Below, piece after piece: positions 19,221 through 30,194 of a DNA stretch of 64,000 bases; the first letter of the stretch is position 1, and every line of letters begins with the position of its first letter. The stretch is from Acinetobacter sp. WCHA45 (GTDB lineage Bacteria; Pseudomonadota; Gammaproteobacteria; Pseudomonadales; Moraxellaceae): assembly GCF_002165255.2 (NCBI RefSeq), contig NZ_CP028561.1:2046001-2110000 (forward strand), given 5' to 3'. A program made the position numbers and the translations under genes. Under the pieces are notes generated by a model. That model searched no databases. It was not told the origin of the DNA and saw nothing but the letters and a program-made list of their open reading frames with translations.

Positions 19221-19699
19221 TTTTGTAAGCAGTAATAAACCATCGGCCATCCTATCACGCTACTAACAAGCGGTTGCCAATGTCGCGCTATTGAAAAATG
19301 TGTACTCGATATTGTTTGACTCATCCACAAAAAGGTTAAGTGTGCAATAATTGCAAGTACAGCGATTACCCATGAGTTCGCGAAAGTTAAAATTCGACGT
19401 TCACGAATAAAATAACGCGTACCAAACGTAATCAAAACAAAACTTAGTGCATTTAAACCCAAAGGCGCATCTAACAATAAATCAGTGAAAATCCCCACTC
19501 CAAAGGCGAACCAAACCCCGCACCAACTAGGTTGATAAAGAATCCAGAACAGCATTGTCATCAACATAATTGATGGTCGCCATCCTGAAGCTTCGTAAGC
19601 AATTGGATAAACTAAAAGAATAGACCCGATAATAATTGAGATGATAATCATCCAAAGTGGATCTTTGCGTTTTTCAAAACTCAATCTAGCGATCGGCAT
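19208..19699 (-). CDS. mreD: Rod shape-determining protein MreD
   Basis: A 163-aa integral membrane protein with about five hydrophobic segments and the family pattern GIFTDLLLDAPLGLNAL. MreD works with MreC, MreB and the elongasome to place new peptidoglycan along the side wall. It overlaps the end of mreC by 14 bases and the start of maf by 13, which points to translational coupling. Confidence 0.93.
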   Translation of the reverse strand: MPIARLSFEKRKDPLWMIIISIIIGSILLVYPIAYEASGWRPSIMLMTMLFWILYQPSWCGVWFAFGVGIFTDLLLDAPLGLNALSFVLITFGTRYFIRERRILTFANSWVIAVLAIIAHLTFLWMSQTISSTHFSIARHWQPLVSSVIGWPMVYYCLQKWRV

Positions 19700-20543
19700 A
19701 AGGTTGCTCCTGCGCTAAAGATTCTGAAAATAACACTACCACATGATGACCACTGGCAAGCTGTGCCGCAGGAATAACATCAATTTCTGCAAACTCACCT
19801 GAAGTATGACGGCTAACCTTAGAAACAGTACCCACCAAATAACCAGCAGGAAAATGTTCGCCCAAACCCGAACTAAATACTTTATCGCCCACTTGGATGT
19901 TGGCGCTCGTCGGAACATATTCCATTTTTAGGCGACCTAAATCACCTGTTCCAGATACAATCGCACGCATTCCTGTCCGTTCTAAACGCACAGACAGCGA
20001 ATGTTCTTTATCTGATAACAACATGATACGAGAACTATGCGGGTACACATTAATCAGTTGTCCCATAATCCCTTTATCATCGAGAACAGTTTGTCCAACT
20101 TTTAAGTGATCCACAGAGCCACGGTTAATGATAATAATATGGCGTAATGGGTCGGCATCGGTTCCAATCACTTCTGCAATTTGCATGCGACCATCAATAA
20201 TCAATGGCGTATCCAAAAGCCCCCTTAAACGGTTATTTTCCGCGGAGAGTTCTGAAAGTTTTTGGAGTCGAACTTGAGCTTGAAGCAGTTCAGCCTGCAT
20301 TGCGGTATTTTCACGGCGCAATTGAGTTTCAGATTTGGTTTGTTGGTTCAGCCATTCTCGCGACAATACAGGATAACTTGCCAGCGCATAAATTGGATTA
20401 TACGCTGCATACAAGACATCTCTTGCAGGTTGAATCACATAAGGCATGCGCCAATCAAAGAAAAGCACCACCAAACATGAAATAACCGCAATAATAAATG
20501 AGCGAAAAGATGGCGGTTGTCTTGAAAAAAGATTCGGTTGCAC
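19686..20543 (-). CDS. mreC: Rod shape-determining protein MreC
   Basis: A 285-aa protein with a short cytoplasmic N-terminus, one membrane segment (about residues 15-32), a coiled coil (about 65-110) and the periplasmic beta domain typical of MreC (DRPLRHIIIINRGS-like region, then VFSSGLGEHFPAGYLVG). MreC bridges MreB and the penicillin-binding proteins of the elongation machinery. It is 17 bases from mreB. Confidence 0.94.
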   Translation of the reverse strand: MQPNLFSRQPPSFRSFIIAVISCLVVLFFDWRMPYVIQPARDVLYAAYNPIYALASYPVLSREWLNQQTKSETQLRRENTAMQAELLQAQVRLQKLSELSAENNRLRGLLDTPLIIDGRMQIAEVIGTDADPLRHIIIINRGSVDHLKVGQTVLDDKGIMGQLINVYPHSSRIMLLSDKEHSLSVRLERTGMRAIVSGTGDLGRLKMEYVPTSANIQVGDKVFSSGLGEHFPAGYLVGTVSKVSRHTSGEFAEIDVIPAAQLASGHHVVVLFSESLAQEQPYADR

Positions 20544-20560
20544 CGCCTAGTCCTTATGAT

Positions 20561-21646
<1,086 letters not shown>

Positions 21647-21734
21647 TTAACGAAATGTGATGCTTTGAACAAGTCAATCGCTTATTATAACGCACGATAT
21701 TTTGCAATTTTTTGATACTGAATTAGGTAAAGTT

Positions 21735-22052
21735 ATGTCTACATCATCAGATGCTCAGCAGACAACGGACTTAAATGCACAGACCGTTTCAGCGATTGCA
21801 CATCTTGCTCGCTTGTCTCTAAATGACACGCAATCTACTGAATATGCTCAAAGTTTAAATAAAATTCTTGGCATGATGGAAAGCCTAAAAGGCATTAATA
21901 CCGATAACGTTGAGCCTTTGAAAAGTCCTTTTGATAATCCGCAACCTTTACGTGCTGATATTGTAAGTGAAAGCAACCATCGTGATGAATATCAAGCAGT
22001 CGCTCCTGCAACAGAAGCAGGCTTGTACCTTGTACCTCGCGTAATTGAATAA
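21735..22052 (+). CDS. gatC: Asp-tRNA(Asn)/Glu-tRNA(Gln) amidotransferase subunit GatC
   Basis: A 105-aa GatC with the family's [10 protein letters not shown] opening and the [17 protein letters not shown] middle stretch. The frame can be extended to 21702, but AGGTAAA at 21725-21731 favours the ATG at 21735. GatC stabilises GatA-GatB. Together they convert misacylated Glu-tRNA(Gln) and Asp-tRNA(Asn) to the correct forms, which Acinetobacter-type bacteria need for tRNA charging or asparagine supply. It starts the gatCAB operon. Confidence 0.93.
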   Translation: MSTSSDAQQTTDLNAQTVSAIAHLARLSLNDTQSTEYAQSLNKILGMMESLKGINTDNVEPLKSPFDNPQPLRADIVSESNHRDEYQAVAPATEAGLYLVPRVIE

Positions 22053-22105
22053 TTTCTATTCGATTAATCAATATTTTATATTTAGAATGTAAAGAAATTT
22101 TTCAT

Positions 22106-23584
22106 ATGACAGATTTACATCGCTTATCAATCCGTGAACTCTCTGAAGGGCTAAAACAAGCTCAATTTTCATCACGCGAATTGACCGAACATTATTTAAA
22201 ACGTATTGCCAAAATTGACCCGAAAGTAAAAAGTTATGTAACGGTGACAGCAGAACAAGCACTTATTGAAGCTGATGCTGCTGATGTTGCACTTAAGTCA
22301 GGTCATGCACATGCGTTGGCAGGTATTCCGCTGGCACACAAAGACATTTTTTGTACCCAAGGCATTAAAACCACTGCCGGTTCAAAAATGTTGGATAACT
22401 TCATTTCACCTTATGATGCAACTGTGGTTGCTAAAGCTAAGGCTGCAGGTCTTGTGACTTTAGGTAAGGTGAATATGGATGAATTCGCTATGGGTTCAAC
22501 GTCTGAAAGCTCGTACTTTGGTGCGACAGGTAACCCTTGGGCATTAGATCATGTTCCAGGTGGTTCATCAGGCGGTTCTGCAGCAGCTGTGGCAGCCGAT
22601 TTAGCGCCTATTGCGACAGGCACTGATACAGGTGGTTCTATTCGCCAACCAGCTTCATTCTGCGGCTTAACTGGTTTAAAACCGACTTATGGCCGTGTAT
22701 CTCGCTTTGGTATGATTGCGTATGCATCATCATTGGATCAAGGTGGTCCAATGGCACGCTCAGCAGAAGACTGTGCATACTTGATGAATGTGATTGCTGG
22801 TCATGATGCTAAAGACTCAACTTCTGTAGACAAAGAAGTCGATGACTACGTTGCTAACTTGAATGGCACAGCAGTCAAAGGCTTACGCATTGGTATTCCA
22901 AAGCAATACTTCAATGTGGCAGGTTTGGATGCAGACGTGAAAGCCCGCGTTGAAGAGTCATTGAAAAAGCTTGAGGAAATGGGCGCGACTTTGGTTGAGA
23001 TTGATCTCAACATGAGTGAAGCCTATGTACCGACTTACTACCTGATCGCCCCTGCGGAAGCTTCTTCGAACCTGTCACGTTTTGATGGTGTACGCTATGG
23101 CTACCGTTGTGAAAATCCAGTGGATTTAATGGACTTGTACAAACGCTCACGTTCAGAAGGTTTTGGTGCTGAAGTACAACGTCGTATCCTGATCGGGACG
23201 TATGCCCTGTCTGCGGGTTACTACGATGCTTACTATGTGAAAGCACAGAAAGTACGTCGTTTAATCCAACAAGACTTCCTCAAAGCATTTGAAAATGTCG
23301 ATGTGATTGCTGCACCATCTGCACCAACAACAGCATATAAGATCGGTGCGAACCTTAGTCCAACTGAAATGTACTTGGGCGATATTTATACTCTTGCTGT
23401 GAACTTGGCGGGTTTACCAGCCATCAATGCACCTGTGGGTTTTGATAAAGACAGCTTGCCTGTTGGTTTACAGTTGATTGGTAACTACTGGTCAGAATCA
23501 CAATTGCTTTCGATTGTGCATCAATATCAACAAAACACAGACTGGCATACCAAACGTGCGGCAATTGCTGAGGAGAATGCATAA
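22106..23584 (+). CDS. gatA: Glutamyl-tRNA amidotransferase subunit A
   Basis: This 492-aa amidase-signature enzyme carries the Lys-Ser-Ser triad: the lysine in LAHKDIF, and the serines in [14 protein letters not shown] and [11 protein letters not shown]. It releases ammonia from glutamine for GatB. Its stop codon overlaps the gatB start by one base (TAATG), a coupling arrangement. Length and motifs are complete. Confidence 0.97.
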   Translation: MTDLHRLSIRELSEGLKQAQFSSRELTEHYLKRIAKIDPKVKSYVTVTAEQALIEADAADVALKSGHAHALAGIPLAHKDIFCTQGIKTTAGSKMLDNFISPYDATVVAKAKAAGLVTLGKVNMDEFAMGSTSESSYFGATGNPWALDHVPGGSSGGSAAAVAADLAPIATGTDTGGSIRQPASFCGLTGLKPTYGRVSRFGMIAYASSLDQGGPMARSAEDCAYLMNVIAGHDAKDSTSVDKEVDDYVANLNGTAVKGLRIGIPKQYFNVAGLDADVKARVEESLKKLEEMGATLVEIDLNMSEAYVPTYYLIAPAEASSNLSRFDGVRYGYRCENPVDLMDLYKRSRSEGFGAEVQRRILIGTYALSAGYYDAYYVKAQKVRRLIQQDFLKAFENVDVIAAPSAPTTAYKIGANLSPTEMYLGDIYTLAVNLAGLPAINAPVGFDKDSLPVGLQLIGNYWSESQLLSIVHQYQQNTDWHTKRAAIAEENA

Positions 23585-25053
23585 TGACTGAAGCTCAAAA
23601 GTTGAAATTAATTGACGGTTGGGAAGTCGTTATCGGGATTGAGATCCACACGCAGTTGGCGACCAAGTCTAAAATCTTCTCTGGTTCTTCAACTGAATTT
23701 GGTCAAGACCCAAATACACAAGCCAGCCTTGTTGATTTGGCGATGCCGGGTGTATTGCCTGTATTGAATGCCGAAGTCGTTGATCTTGCGATTCGCTTTG
23801 GCTTAGGGATCGATGCGTATATCGATCAAGCATCAGTATTTGCACGTAAGAACTACTTCTACCCTGATTCCCCAAAAGGCTATCAAATCAGCCAAATGGA
23901 CAATCCAATCGTAGGCTTAGGTCATATCGACATCCAGCTTGAAGATGGCACTGTGAAGCGTATTGGCGTAACGCGTGCCCATCTTGAAGAAGATGCAGGT
24001 AAATCAATCCATGACCAATTCGAAGGGATGTCAGGGATTGACTTAAACCGTGCAGGTACACCATTACTTGAAATCGTGTCTGAACCTGATATGCGTTCCG
24101 TTGAAGAAGCAGTTGCTTATATCAAAGCCATTCACACCCTTGTGCGTTGGTTAGGTATTTCTGACGGGAACATGGCTGAAGGCTCTTTCCGTGCTGACTG
24201 TAACGTGTCTTTACGTCGTCCAGGTCAACCTTTCGGCACACGTTGCGAGTTAAAAAACCTCAACTCATTCCGTTTCATTGAACAAGCGATCAATGTTGAA
24301 ATTGAACGTCAAATGGAAATCTTGGAATACGGCGGCGAAATTGATCAAGAGACTCGTTTGTTCGATCCAAACAAGATGGAAACTCGCTCAATGCGTTCAA
24401 AAGAAGAAGCGAACGACTATCGCTACTTCCCTGACCCTGACTTGTTACCAGTGATCATTTCAAATGAGCAAATCGAAGCGGCACGCGCTGCGCTGCCAGA
24501 ATTGCCAGCTGCACGTCGTGAGCGCTTTATTGCTGACTTCGGTGTGACTGAATACGATGCACATGTATTGACGCTGTCACGCGAAATGGCAGACTTCTAC
24601 GAGGCTGTTGTAGCTGCTGCTGGCGGTGCGAAGCAAGGTAAAGTTTCAGCAAACTGGGTGATGGGTGAATTCTCAGGTGCTTTAAACAAAGCAGGCCTAG
24701 ATTTAGCAGACTCTCCTGTGTCAAGTGAGCAATTGGGTGGCATGATCGCACGTATTGTCGATAACACCATTAACGGTAAAATCGCGAAGCAAGTGTTTGG
24801 CTTTATGTGGGAAGCAGAAGGAAAATCTGCAGATGACATTATTGCTGAGAAAGGCTTAAAGCAAGAAACCGATACAGGCGCGATTGAAGCGATTATCAAA
24901 GAAGTGCTTGCAGCCAATGAAAAAATGGTTGAAGAGTACAAGTCTGGTAAGGAAAAAGCCTTTAATGGTCTTGTTGGTCAAGTCATGAAAGCGGCAAAAG
25001 GTAAAGCCAACCCTGCGCAAGTCAATGAATTGATGAAGAAATTGATTGGTTAA
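23584..25053 (+). CDS. gatB: Aspartyl/glutamyl-tRNA amidotransferase subunit B
   Basis: A 489-aa GatB with the catalytic core opening [10 protein letters not shown], the signature [18 protein letters not shown] region and [11 protein letters not shown], plus the C-terminal YqeY-like tail domain that binds tRNA. It transfers ammonia to the activated glutamyl or aspartyl group on tRNA. It is the last gene of gatCAB and is followed by a terminator. Confidence 0.97.
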   Translation: MTEAQKLKLIDGWEVVIGIEIHTQLATKSKIFSGSSTEFGQDPNTQASLVDLAMPGVLPVLNAEVVDLAIRFGLGIDAYIDQASVFARKNYFYPDSPKGYQISQMDNPIVGLGHIDIQLEDGTVKRIGVTRAHLEEDAGKSIHDQFEGMSGIDLNRAGTPLLEIVSEPDMRSVEEAVAYIKAIHTLVRWLGISDGNMAEGSFRADCNVSLRRPGQPFGTRCELKNLNSFRFIEQAINVEIERQMEILEYGGEIDQETRLFDPNKMETRSMRSKEEANDYRYFPDPDLLPVIISNEQIEAARAALPELPAARRERFIADFGVTEYDAHVLTLSREMADFYEAVVAAAGGAKQGKVSANWVMGEFSGALNKAGLDLADSPVSSEQLGGMIARIVDNTINGKIAKQVFGFMWEAEGKSADDIIAEKGLKQETDTGAIEAIIKEVLAANEKMVEEYKSGKEKAFNGLVGQVMKAAKGKANPAQVNELMKKLIG

Positions 25054-25071
25054 ACTAATCTAATTTCTAAC

Positions 25072-25098
25072 AAAACCCGCTTTAGAGCGGGTTTTTTA
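25072..25098. terminator. Terminator shared by gatB and the convergent DUF4209 gene
   Basis: AACCCGCT (25074-25081) and AGCGGGTT (25086-25093) form a GC-rich stem with a TTAG loop, followed by a T run on the plus strand and an A run that gives T on the minus strand. The right gene's stop codon and last residues lie inside it. Confidence 0.9.
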
Positions 25099-26908
25099 CT
25101 AAACTCTGAAAATCGTCTTCGTCTAAACTTTGTACTTTCCTACAAAAATGCATAAAAGTAATCCTTAATAAAAAATACCAAGCATAGAAAAAACCAACTT
25201 TATTGTAATTATGAGAACTTACTAAACCATGAGCTACATCATTTCTAATATTGAAACCACTTGGGTGAGTAAATATTGTTTTTAACTCAATTATTAAACC
25301 CTCATTAAATACTTTTTTTGCCTCTTCTTTTTTTAATAATGCATTAAGGCTTAGTTCTGTTTCGACACCATCTTCAATCATGGTAGTTTTTACATCTGAA
25401 TTTTTCAGATGATATCGAACAATATGCTCAATCTGAGGTGCTAACAAATGAAGTGACGTCAAAAAATCACCATCGTAGCCAAAATATAAGCCTTTAGCTA
25501 TATCTCTTGATCTGTCTTGCGGGATAAAAGGAGAAAGTTGAGTTAAATGAAAAAAATCTTCTAATCTAAGGTTATGTTCTCTTTGTAAAACTTTAAATCC
25601 TTCTATCAGTGCTGACTTTGTCCAAAACTCTACATCACTCTTACACTCTTCAATCATTTTTACTTCTAATTGTTCATCAGTGAATTCATTAGTGCTCATT
25701 GCCAATGATCGCTTAATAACTCTTGCATCTTCTGAAAAATGCTTTTCTCCAAACAAATTTGACAAAAAATTATTGTTAATTTTTTCAAATACTTTTTCTT
25801 GTAAATCATCGAATTTTACCATAGGTTTTATAGACAAAAGTTTATGTAAAGCTATTGGGAAGTCTTGTCCACTAATTTCAGTATTGACCCAATCTATTAT
25901 GTCTTTTATATCAATTTTATGTGTAATTTGAGGTGCGGTTTCTAAAAATATCACTGCTGCTTCATGCATCTTTTCATACAGATTTTGCTCTATTTGTGCA
26001 TATTGGAATTTACCTCGAAATTTTCTTTGTATAGTCGCTAAAATTTGTAATGCTTTTTCATATGCATCTTGAGCCAATACAGCTCCTATTATTTCCTTTT
26101 TTAAATGTCCATCGCCCTCTTTTTCATAAAGCTTGGCACGTTCCATATTAATTTCAGAGACTTTTTCAAATTGTTTCAGTTGCTCATATATATGTATTAC
26201 TGCTTTCAAATAACCATCAGCTAAATGAATATTTATATTTTTACATGATTCAGCCAACTCAAGATACTTTCCAATTAATTGATATTCATAATTTTCAATC
26301 ATCCCATAATTAACTAAGAGTTCCCCCATTTTTAAAACAGTAAAGTTTTCAGCCTGATATTCATTCAAAATAACTTCTATTTTTATACCCCTCATTTTTT
26401 CTATATCAATATTAATATTTGGGTTTCTTATAAATTTAGCCCCTAGACAAAATGCCCTTTCATGACAAAACCCCACATCCTTAAACCAATTATCTTTAGT
26501 TTCTCGAATTGATAAATAACAATCAATTGCTGTTTGTATCCAATTAATATTCTTGGGCTTTTTTAGTAACCATAATATTTCGGCTATGCGTGCCTTTAAC
26601 CATGGATTATTTAAATACTCATAGGTACTTTCTAATTTTCCAATTTCTGCTTCAGTCAAGTCTTCTGGTCTCGCACTCCGACCATGTTCAAAGTAATTGA
26701 CCCTTTCTTTCAAGGGTTCATTCATACTCGTAGGTATCAGCATCATGAAACAAATTTTTGAATAAAGCTCTAATTCTTCTTTTAGTTTTCCACTTTCTAA
26801 TTTCTTAGCTTGCTCACTCAACCAGCTACTGATATTTGAATATCCATAAAATTCATCTTTGGCACATAGATGTGCTAATTCTTCTTCGATGTTTCCCCAC
26901 TCGGACAT
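25082..26908 (-). CDS. DUF4209-type protein with C-terminal HEPN-like RNxxxHG motif
   Basis: This 608-aa, mostly helical, soluble protein has no signal peptide. The C-terminal segment carries the RNxxxHG motif, R555-N556-x3-H560-G561, in a context (NIRNDVAHGL, then a long hydrophobic-aromatic helix) that fits the DUF4209 family, whose described hallmark is this motif. The motif resembles the R-x4-6-H of HEPN RNases, so an RNA-related or defence role is possible but unproven. The N-terminal 450 residues look like repeated helices. Base composition appears more AT-rich than gatB beside it, consistent with an accessory gene, although I did not measure it. It stands alone. The function is unknown. 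Confidence 0.65.
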   Translation of the reverse strand: MSEWGNIEEELAHLCAKDEFYGYSNISSWLSEQAKKLESGKLKEELELYSKICFMMLIPTSMNEPLKERVNYFEHGRSARPEDLTEAEIGKLESTYEYLNNPWLKARIAEILWLLKKPKNINWIQTAIDCYLSIRETKDNWFKDVGFCHERAFCLGAKFIRNPNINIDIEKMRGIKIEVILNEYQAENFTVLKMGELLVNYGMIENYEYQLIGKYLELAESCKNINIHLADGYLKAVIHIYEQLKQFEKVSEINMERAKLYEKEGDGHLKKEIIGAVLAQDAYEKALQILATIQRKFRGKFQYAQIEQNLYEKMHEAAVIFLETAPQITHKIDIKDIIDWVNTEISGQDFPIALHKLLSIKPMVKFDDLQEKVFEKINNNFLSNLFGEKHFSEDARVIKRSLAMSTNEFTDEQLEVKMIEECKSDVEFWTKSALIEGFKVLQREHNLRLEDFFHLTQLSPFIPQDRSRDIAKGLYFGYDGDFLTSLHLLAPQIEHIVRYHLKNSDVKTTMIEDGVETELSLNALLKKEEAKKVFNEGLIIELKTIFTHPSGFNIRNDVAHGLVSSHNYNKVGFFYAWYFLLRITFMHFCRKVQSLDEDDFQSLVKNPL

Positions 26909-27212
26909 AAAACTCTCACTTGATATTTTGGAATATCTATTTTTAATAAAGTAGAAACCACATTAACATTTGAAAAAATATTATCCAATTAACTCCACCA
27001 TTTAGGATGCATTCAACCTACAAAGTCTTTTTTTATACGTGATTTCTGAATACCTCTAATTTCGAAGCTTCTCAGTTTTAAGAAAAGAGAAAATTTTTCA
27101 TATACATAGCCTCCTCTCCCCTAGGTAATGAAACCGTTAAAATCAGCCCACGTAAATGAATTTTATGATTCAGCATGATATTTCCTTAGGCTATTTTTAT
27201 TGGCGTAACGCT
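26909..27212. other. Intergenic region upstream of the DUF4209 gene
   Basis: About 300 AT-rich bases lie between the start of the DUF4209 gene and the end of the DUF1176 gene. The promoter of the former must lie here. I see no ORF with coding character, no RNA gene and no convincing hairpin with a T run. Confidence 0.5.
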
Positions 27213-28289
27213 TTATTTTACAACGGCTTCAATTTTATCGAGTTCCCATACTCCGCCCGCAGCAAGCCCTTTACACATACCCGTCCACATATCTTTGGTA
27301 TGTACAAATTTCTGTCCATCCCAGACCCATTCATCACTCGACCAGCAGTCTCCAATTCCCCGTCCTTTTTGTGAGCTACTGATTATCCCATCCCCAAAAT
27401 CTGAGGCATGTTCAGTCACAAAAATTACTTTTCCTGTTAAAGACTCATCCAGCACCCAAGCTCCATACCCCTCATTATATGCTCCACGCCAGCACAGAGT
27501 CGTTGCCAATACTTTTTTATTGCTTAATTTGTAGAGTTCAATCGACTGAGGTTTTACGCCATCACTCGTATAAACTCCCTCACAAAAACCATCTTGTTTG
27601 GGTGTAGGTTGTGCTGCCATCAATGATTTATTCACTGACTGATACTGCTTATTGTTAGGCTGTAGAGTTAAATAAGGTTTGCTGGCTGTTTTAACCTGTT
27701 TCACCACCAATTTCGGTTGAGCCGCTAAAACTTTTGCTTCGTTTATTTTTCCTTTCCTGACCAATCCCCCTGTGGTTCCAACACGTTTCTGAAAATCATC
27801 CATTTTTAATAAGCTTGCGGTCATGCCTGCATCCGAAATATTCCATTGCAGTCGGTTGTTTTTAAATACGATATCTGCTTTTCCACTGGCCTGTTGCAAC
27901 AATCCATTCACCTGTGTTGTGGTCAATCTACCCACAAGAGGGAATTCAGTGCCATCCACCAAGACAGGCCCTAAATCCTTGCCATTGATATAAAAATGAA
28001 TATTTTTAAGCTGATTTTTAGGAATTTGAGGTTCGGTAAACCCATCACCCAAAGCAAACTCACCTGTGACTTGCTGAGCTTTGCCCGCCTGACGTGTTAA
28101 TAGGATAGATGCTGGATAATCATCACTGGATTCATTGTGATAGCCTGCTGCTCGGCAGGTTCCTGTATTGCTACAGTAAATTTCCCAATCTTGATGTGAA
28201 AATGAAATACCTTTGATTTCTTGTGCGAAGCTAGTAGAACTGAGTGCCATAAAGCAGCAAACTGAAAGTATATTCTTCACTGGTATCAT
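27213..28289 (-). CDS. DUF1176 periplasmic protein
   Basis: A 358-aa protein with a signal peptide (cleavage after SFA, near residue 22). It shows the cysteine pattern of DUF1176: YCSNTGTCRAAGY near residue 35, then DGFCEG, TTLCWRGAYN, GIGDCWSS and TGMCKGLAAGG, which probably form disulfides in the periplasm. The family is common in Acinetobacter and has no established function. It is a single gene; the region after its stop has no clear terminator. Confidence 0.75.
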   Translation of the reverse strand: MIPVKNILSVCCFMALSSTSFAQEIKGISFSHQDWEIYCSNTGTCRAAGYHNESSDDYPASILLTRQAGKAQQVTGEFALGDGFTEPQIPKNQLKNIHFYINGKDLGPVLVDGTEFPLVGRLTTTQVNGLLQQASGKADIVFKNNRLQWNISDAGMTASLLKMDDFQKRVGTTGGLVRKGKINEAKVLAAQPKLVVKQVKTASKPYLTLQPNNKQYQSVNKSLMAAQPTPKQDGFCEGVYTSDGVKPQSIELYKLSNKKVLATTLCWRGAYNEGYGAWVLDESLTGKVIFVTEHASDFGDGIISSSQKGRGIGDCWSSDEWVWDGQKFVHTKDMWTGMCKGLAAGGVWELDKIEAVVK

Positions 28290-28435
28290 TCTCTATTACT
28301 CATATTTATTATCAAACTTGAAAACAGTTTAAAGGGCTGATCTACACTTGTCATATGTCATTTTATTGCAGAAGATATGAGCTTAAAGCAAACTGAGTTT
28401 GGTCAAATTTAAAATCGTTTTGTATAGGTTGCGGC

Positions 28436-28717
28436 ATGCCAAATGCGACGCTTTATTTTCCACATCTTTTAAAACAAAGTGTGGAATATGAATACGGTAG
28501 TTATCAAGATCCGCTTAAATTACTAAAGATCGTACACCCTTCAAAACAAATCGCTTTCTTTAGTTATCAAATTCCTAAGCTGAAGAACAGAACACATGGC
28601 GTAGCCAAATATCAAGATGAAGACACGTTTAACTTTAGAGAAATCAAAGTCACCATTGATCAATCACAACAGCATTTGGTTGGAGCTATTCTAAACTTTT
28701 ACAACGCGACTCACTAA
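28436..28717 (+). CDS. Hypothetical 93-aa protein
   Basis: I do not recognise this family. It is a small soluble protein, basic in the middle, with no signal peptide or membrane segment; the composition (many Y, F, K, Q) suggests a compact alpha/beta fold. It starts at an ATG without a strong ribosome binding site and ends before a good terminator, which supports a real, separately transcribed gene. It is divergent from the DUF1176 gene. Confidence 0.55.
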   Translation: MPNATLYFPHLLKQSVEYEYGSYQDPLKLLKIVHPSKQIAFFSYQIPKLKNRTHGVAKYQDEDTFNFREIKVTIDQSQQHLVGAILNFYNATH

Positions 28718-28733
28718 TCAAATCATGGGCACA

Positions 28734-28760
28734 AAAAAACCTGCTAGTTGCAGGTTTTTT
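28734..28760. terminator. Bidirectional terminator between the 93-aa gene and sbmA
   Basis: AAAAAACCTGC and GCAGGTTTTTT form a perfect 11-bp stem with a TAGTT loop. The T runs serve both strands, and both flanking genes end here. Confidence 0.93.
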
Positions 28761-28768
28761 AATCACAC

Positions 28769-29965
28769 TTATTTTTTTAAAATTGACTCGAAAGCTTTTA
28801 AACGTTTATAAATTGAGAGTAATTCAATAATCGTTTTCCAAGAACTGATGAGATATTGAAATGATTCACGCACTTTATCAAAGATGTTACTAATTTGGTT
28901 GATCAAGCCTAAAGTCATTTTACCTGATGCAATCGCTGGAAATAGGACAACTAAGCTGTATAAAACATCGAGTTGCTTATACCAAATCGCGACTAGATTA
29001 AAATAAGCATAGTGGAAATAAAGTCTAAAATAATTTAAACGAACTTTACTGAATAACTCTTTTAACGTGATTGGATCAGCTCTATTCGGATGATCTTCAC
29101 CATAAACCAGTTCCTTACGATAAGCTGCTTCAACTTTTTGATTGTTAAATTGCAAGCCTGGTAGTTTTTGCCCGACAAACATTAAAATAATCGTACCCAC
29201 GATAGCCCAAACCACAGCCGCCCACACCAATGAGTGTTTGATTTCACCAACGACAGGTAAGACAGGTACTTTTTCTGAAATTTTGAACAATAGCGGTAAA
29301 AAGGCAATGAGAACCATCACAGATTTAATCAACTCAACACCTAAATCCTCGACGATAGTTGCGAAGCGCATCGTATCTTCCTGAATACGCTGCGAAGCAC
29401 CTTCAACGTGGCGTAATTGCTCCCAATTTTCTGTGTAGTATTCATTCATTGCTGTCCGCCAGCGAAATACATAATGACTGGTGAAAAAGGCATTAATTAC
29501 AGCAAATGTAACAGCAACCATCGCAATATAAAGGAATGTTAGCGTACCTTTATATAGATCATTAATATTACCGCCACCTTCACTTAGCATCTTTTGGATC
29601 ATATCCCAAAATGGACCATACCAAGCATTGATCGCAACACTCACCTGCACGCCAAACCAGATATTAAACAGGATAAAAGCTGAACCCCAGATTGACCACT
29701 TCTGCCATTTGTTATCAGAAAAAAATCGCCAGAATCCTGCAAAAAGTGCTGTTGAAGCCAAAAACCAAATATAAAACCAAATGAACGATGCTGATAAAAA
29801 TCGACTCACACCAACAGGTAGCTCTACTTCAGCATAACCTTTGGTAAAACCGAGATATTCACCCCAACTATGACCACCTGTATACCAAAGCAGCATATTC
29901 AGGGCTAACCACACAACGACTGAAATAAAGAACAAGCGTGGATTAGGAAAAAAAGATTTAAACAT
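28769..29965 (-). CDS. sbmA: SbmA/BacA-family peptide antibiotic transporter
   Basis: This 398-aa inner membrane protein has seven to eight hydrophobic segments. From memory it is strikingly similar to E. coli SbmA along its length: the start MFKSFFP, the central [30 protein letters not shown], and [13 protein letters not shown] with [12 protein letters not shown]. SbmA imports proline-rich peptides, microcins and other peptide antibiotics using the proton gradient, and lacks an ATPase domain, as here. The frame extends to a TTG at 29977; the ATG at 29965 matches the family start. It is monocistronic. Confidence 0.93.
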   Translation of the reverse strand: MFKSFFPNPRLFFISVVVWLALNMLLWYTGGHSWGEYLGFTKGYAEVELPVGVSRFLSASFIWFYIWFLASTALFAGFWRFFSDNKWQKWSIWGSAFILFNIWFGVQVSVAINAWYGPFWDMIQKMLSEGGGNINDLYKGTLTFLYIAMVAVTFAVINAFFTSHYVFRWRTAMNEYYTENWEQLRHVEGASQRIQEDTMRFATIVEDLGVELIKSVMVLIAFLPLLFKISEKVPVLPVVGEIKHSLVWAAVVWAIVGTIILMFVGQKLPGLQFNNQKVEAAYRKELVYGEDHPNRADPITLKELFSKVRLNYFRLYFHYAYFNLVAIWYKQLDVLYSLVVLFPAIASGKMTLGLINQISNIFDKVRESFQYLISSWKTIIELLSIYKRLKAFESILKK

Positions 29966-30194
29966 CGCGTTTAACAATCCTTGTAGTGTTGCTATTGACG
30001 TTGGAACGTCATCCTATAATTTCAAACTTAAATTTGTCTGATAAAAAAGTTTAATGAATGGTAGTTATTTACCTGTTTTCTCAATTTTTTGATAGCTTTT
30101 TGTAGCGTATTTACAATTTGTTTAATAAACATCAACTGGATAGACGAACTTAAACATTATCGCTGTCTATCCTTAATTTAATATTTTGCAGAAA

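Noticed and set aside
27156..27374. A 72-aa plus-strand frame over the end of the DUF1176 gene
   Set aside because: Mostly antisense to a gene with a clear family cysteine pattern.
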